DNA of 16,265 nucleotides from an uncultured Collinsella sp. Its GTDB lineage: Bacteria > Actinomycetota > Coriobacteriia > Coriobacteriales > Coriobacteriaceae. The DNA lies in contig USNX01000005.1 in NCBI GenBank assembly GCA_900556205.1, forward strand, positions 1 through 16,265. Direction: 5' to 3'. The notes beneath the pieces are model-generated. The model made no database searches. It had not been told where the DNA came from and was given only the letters and a program-made list of their open reading frames with translations. Shown piece after piece: positions 14,390 to 16,265 of this stretch. Position numbers and translations under genes: made by a program. Within the stretch, counting starts at the first letter, position 1. Each line of letters begins with the position of its first letter.

Positions 14390-16265
14390 TTGAGTGTCGG
14401 GGCGTTTCCTTTAGCTATGACGGTGCCGTACCGGCGCTCGACGGCGTCGATCTGAATATCGAGGACGGCGAGTTTTTCTGCATCCTCGGTGGTAATGGGT
14501 CGGGCAAGTCGACGTTTGCCAAGCATCTGAATGCACTGCTGCAGCCCGACGCGGGCACGGTACGCATCAACGGCATGGATGCGTCCGACCCCGAGCTGGT
14601 CTACGACATTCGTTCGACCGCGGGCATGGTGTTCCAGAATCCCGATGATCAGCTGGTGGCAACGCTTGTCGAAGATGACGTTGCGTTCGGTCCCGAAAAC
14701 CTTGGCGTGCCATCGGCGCAAATTGCGCAGCGCGTACGCGAGGCGCTGAAGGGCGTGGGCCTGGTGGGCTTTGAGCACCACGAGACCCATGCGCTTTCGG
14801 GTGGTCAAAAGCAACGCGTGGCGCTTGCCGGCGTGCTCGCCATGGAGCCGCGCGTTCTCATTTTGGATGAGGCCTCCTCGATGCTCGATCCGCGCGGGCG
14901 CAAGGGCCTTATGAAGGCCTGTCACGCGCTGCACGAACGCGGCATGACCATCGTGATGATTACGCACTTTATGGAAGAGGCCGCTGAGGCCGATCGCGTT
15001 GCTGTCTTCCAAGCGGGCCGCGTTGCCATGTTGGGCACGCCCGAGGAGATCTTGACGCAGGCGGACGAACTCGCGCAGCTCAACCTTGATATGCCGGAGT
15101 CGTGCCGTTTGGGCATGGCGCTTCGTGCGAAGGGCGTGCCCGTTTGCGCGCAGGTGCGTGAGGCGGATATGGTCGCCGAGATTGCGCAGGCTTATGCCGA
15201 GCGAAGTAGGGCAGGCATCGCGGGGCAGTCTTCCGTATCCCAGTCGGAAATCGCTGACGGCACTGTTCCGGTAGGCAACGAGGGCAACGCGTCGGAGCCC
15301 GTCATCGAGCTATCCCATGTTTCGTACAGTTATTCGCTCAGTCCGCGCGAGCGCCGCCGCTGGCATAAGCGCTCGGCCACTGCGGGCAAATCGAGCAAAC
15401 AGGCTCTCTGGGGAAACGACCCCAGCAGCCCGTGGGCGCTGCGCGGTGTATCGCTGACGGTGCGTCGCGGCGAGTTCCTGGGCTTGGCAGGTCATACCGG
15501 TTCGGGTAAGTCGACGCTGGTCCAGCATCTCAACGGTTTGATTCGCCCCCAGGAGGGATCCGTTCGCGCGCTGGGGCTCGACCTATCAAACAAGAAAGAC
15601 GCCGCTGCGGTTAAGGCCAAGGTCGGCGTGGTGTTTCAGTATCCTGAGCGTCAGCTGTTTGCCGAAACCGTGGCGCAGGACGTGGCGTTTGGTCCGCACA
15701 ACCTTGGCTTGCCGCAAGATGAAGTCGACCGTCGTGTCGAGTCATCGCTCTCACGCGTGGGCCTCGACCTTTCCACGGTCGGCGACAAGGGTCCCTTTGA
15801 GCTTTCGGGCGGTCAGCAACGGCGCGTGGCATTCGCCGGCGTGCTCGCCATGGAGCCCGAGGTCCTGGTGCTCGATGAACCCATGGCGGGGCTCGATCCG
15901 GCTGCGCGCAGGGATTTCCTTGAGCTTATCGATCGACTCCATCGCGAGGGCCTGACCGTTGTCATGGTTTCGCACAGCATGGATGACCTGGCCAATTGCT
16001 GCGACCGCATCGTCGTAATGAACGAAGGCGCGGTGTTTGCCGAGGGAACCCCCGCGCAGGTGTTTGCGCATGCCGATGAGCTCAAGTCGATCGGCTTGGG
16101 CGTTCCCGCCGCCCAGCGTATGGCGCTGGCGCTTACGGAGGCGGGCGTGCCGCTGCGTCGCGGCGGGCTCTATACGGTTGAGTCGTTGGCCGACGAGTTG
16201 GCAGATTTGCTGATCGGTCGCTCAGACGGCTCTTCTAACGTCTCGGACATTGCTAAATCCAAGAC
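14386..16265 (+). CDS. Fused ECF transporter ATPase (EcfA1-EcfA2), 3' end outside window
   Basis: Opens with ATG in an ATGA overlap with ribU and is uninterrupted to the window edge (at least 626 residues). Two ABC domains lie in one chain. Domain 1 (~1-270): Walker A GGNGSGKST (35-43), Q-loop FQNPDDQL (Q84), signature LSGGQKQR (137-144), Walker B VLILDEASSMLDP (D161/E162), and THFMEE. This is EcfA1-like. A polar linker (~270-350, Ser/Arg/Lys-rich) follows. Domain 2: Walker A GHTGSGKST (369-377), Q-loop FQYPERQLF, signature LSGGQQRR, VLVLDEPMAGLDP, and SHSMDD; this is EcfA2-like. The pair normally are separate proteins that dimerise; here they are covalently joined. They hydrolyse ATP to drive substrate transport via EcfT, whose gene probably follows past the window. 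Coupling to ribU suggests a dedicated riboflavin system or an operon supplying a shared module. Confidence 0.94.
   Translation, partial: MIECRGVSFSYDGAVPALDGVDLNIEDGEFFCILGGNGSGKSTFAKHLNALLQPDAGTVRINGMDASDPELVYDIRSTAGMVFQNPDDQLVATLVEDDVAFGPENLGVPSAQIAQRVREALKGVGLVGFEHHETHALSGGQKQRVALAGVLAMEPRVLILDEASSMLDPRGRKGLMKACHALHERGMTIVMITHFMEEAAEADRVAVFQAGRVAMLGTPEEILTQADELAQLNLDMPESCRLGMALRAKGVPVCAQVREADMVAEIAQAYAERSRAGIAGQSSVSQSEIADGTVPVGNEGNASEPVIELSHVSYSYSLSPRERRRWHKRSATAGKSSKQALWGNDPSSPWALRGVSLTVRRGEFLGLAGHTGSGKSTLVQHLNGLIRPQEGSVRALGLDLSNKKDAAAVKAKVGVVFQYPERQLFAETVAQDVAFGPHNLGLPQDEVDRRVESSLSRVGLDLSTVGDKGPFELSGGQQRRVAFAGVLAMEPEVLVLDEPMAGLDPAARRDFLELIDRLHREGLTVVMVSHSMDDLANCCDRIVVMNEGAVFAEGTPAQVFAHADELKSIGLGVPAAQRMALALTEAGVPLRRGGLYTVESLADELADLLIGRSDGSSNVSDIAKSK

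Overview
The window looks like chromosomal DNA from a high-GC actinobacterium of the class Coriobacteriia, most likely Collinsella or a close relative. This rests on GC-rich third codon positions, GTG starts, the style of the GroES/GroEL proteins, and an Asp23/AmaP/DUF2273 cluster in a high-GC host. It is inference from composition and protein style, not a database match. Most genes are ordinary housekeeping genes. The unusual part is a noncoding stretch of roughly 900 bp just upstream of groES, which is full of inverted repeats.

Layout. 1-573: C-terminal end of a membrane protein. 738-1544: YebC/TACO1-family regulator, followed by a terminator whose T-tract runs into a perfect TATAAT. 1711-3192: three-gene envelope-stress unit (AmaP-like anchor, DUF2273 protein, Asp23/Gls24 protein) closed by a strong hairpin. 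3397-4419: YitT-family membrane protein. 4569-5876: zinc-ribbon membrane protein with a Pro/Glu/Ala tail encoded by tandem repeats. 5936-5978: terminator hairpin between convergent genes. 6008-7471 (minus) and 7634-9277 (plus): divergent metal-dependent hydrolases, an M20D amidohydrolase and a YtcJ-like Amidohydro_3 protein. 9278-10198: noncoding, with a 27-nt inverted pair and a ~240-bp imperfect palindrome. 10199-12226: groES and groEL, with a terminator. 12525-13220 (minus): NYN-domain putative RNase in AT-richer surroundings. 13568-16265: promoter, FMN riboswitch, a RibU-type ECF S component, and a translationally coupled double-ATPase ECF protein that runs off the window end.

How the genes fit together. 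The 3' end is a riboflavin-uptake module: FMN binding to the leader should lower synthesis of the riboflavin-binding S component and, through the ATGA overlap, of the fused ATPase that powers it. The T component is probably just past the window edge. The Asp23 cluster is a membrane-anchored envelope-stress complex. The two divergent hydrolases share a 162-bp control region and may act on related N-acylated or cyclic amide compounds, but their substrates cannot be read from sequence. The groESL operon has neither an evident CIRCE element nor an HspR box upstream; it sits behind the palindrome and a small stem-loop placed against its ribosome binding site.

The best candidate for something undescribed is 9535-10075, where two nested inverted-repeat structures lie in a stretch without a credible gene. 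They could be a miniature mobile element, a structured RNA, or a heat-shock leader. No sequence comparison could be run here, so its novelty is untested.
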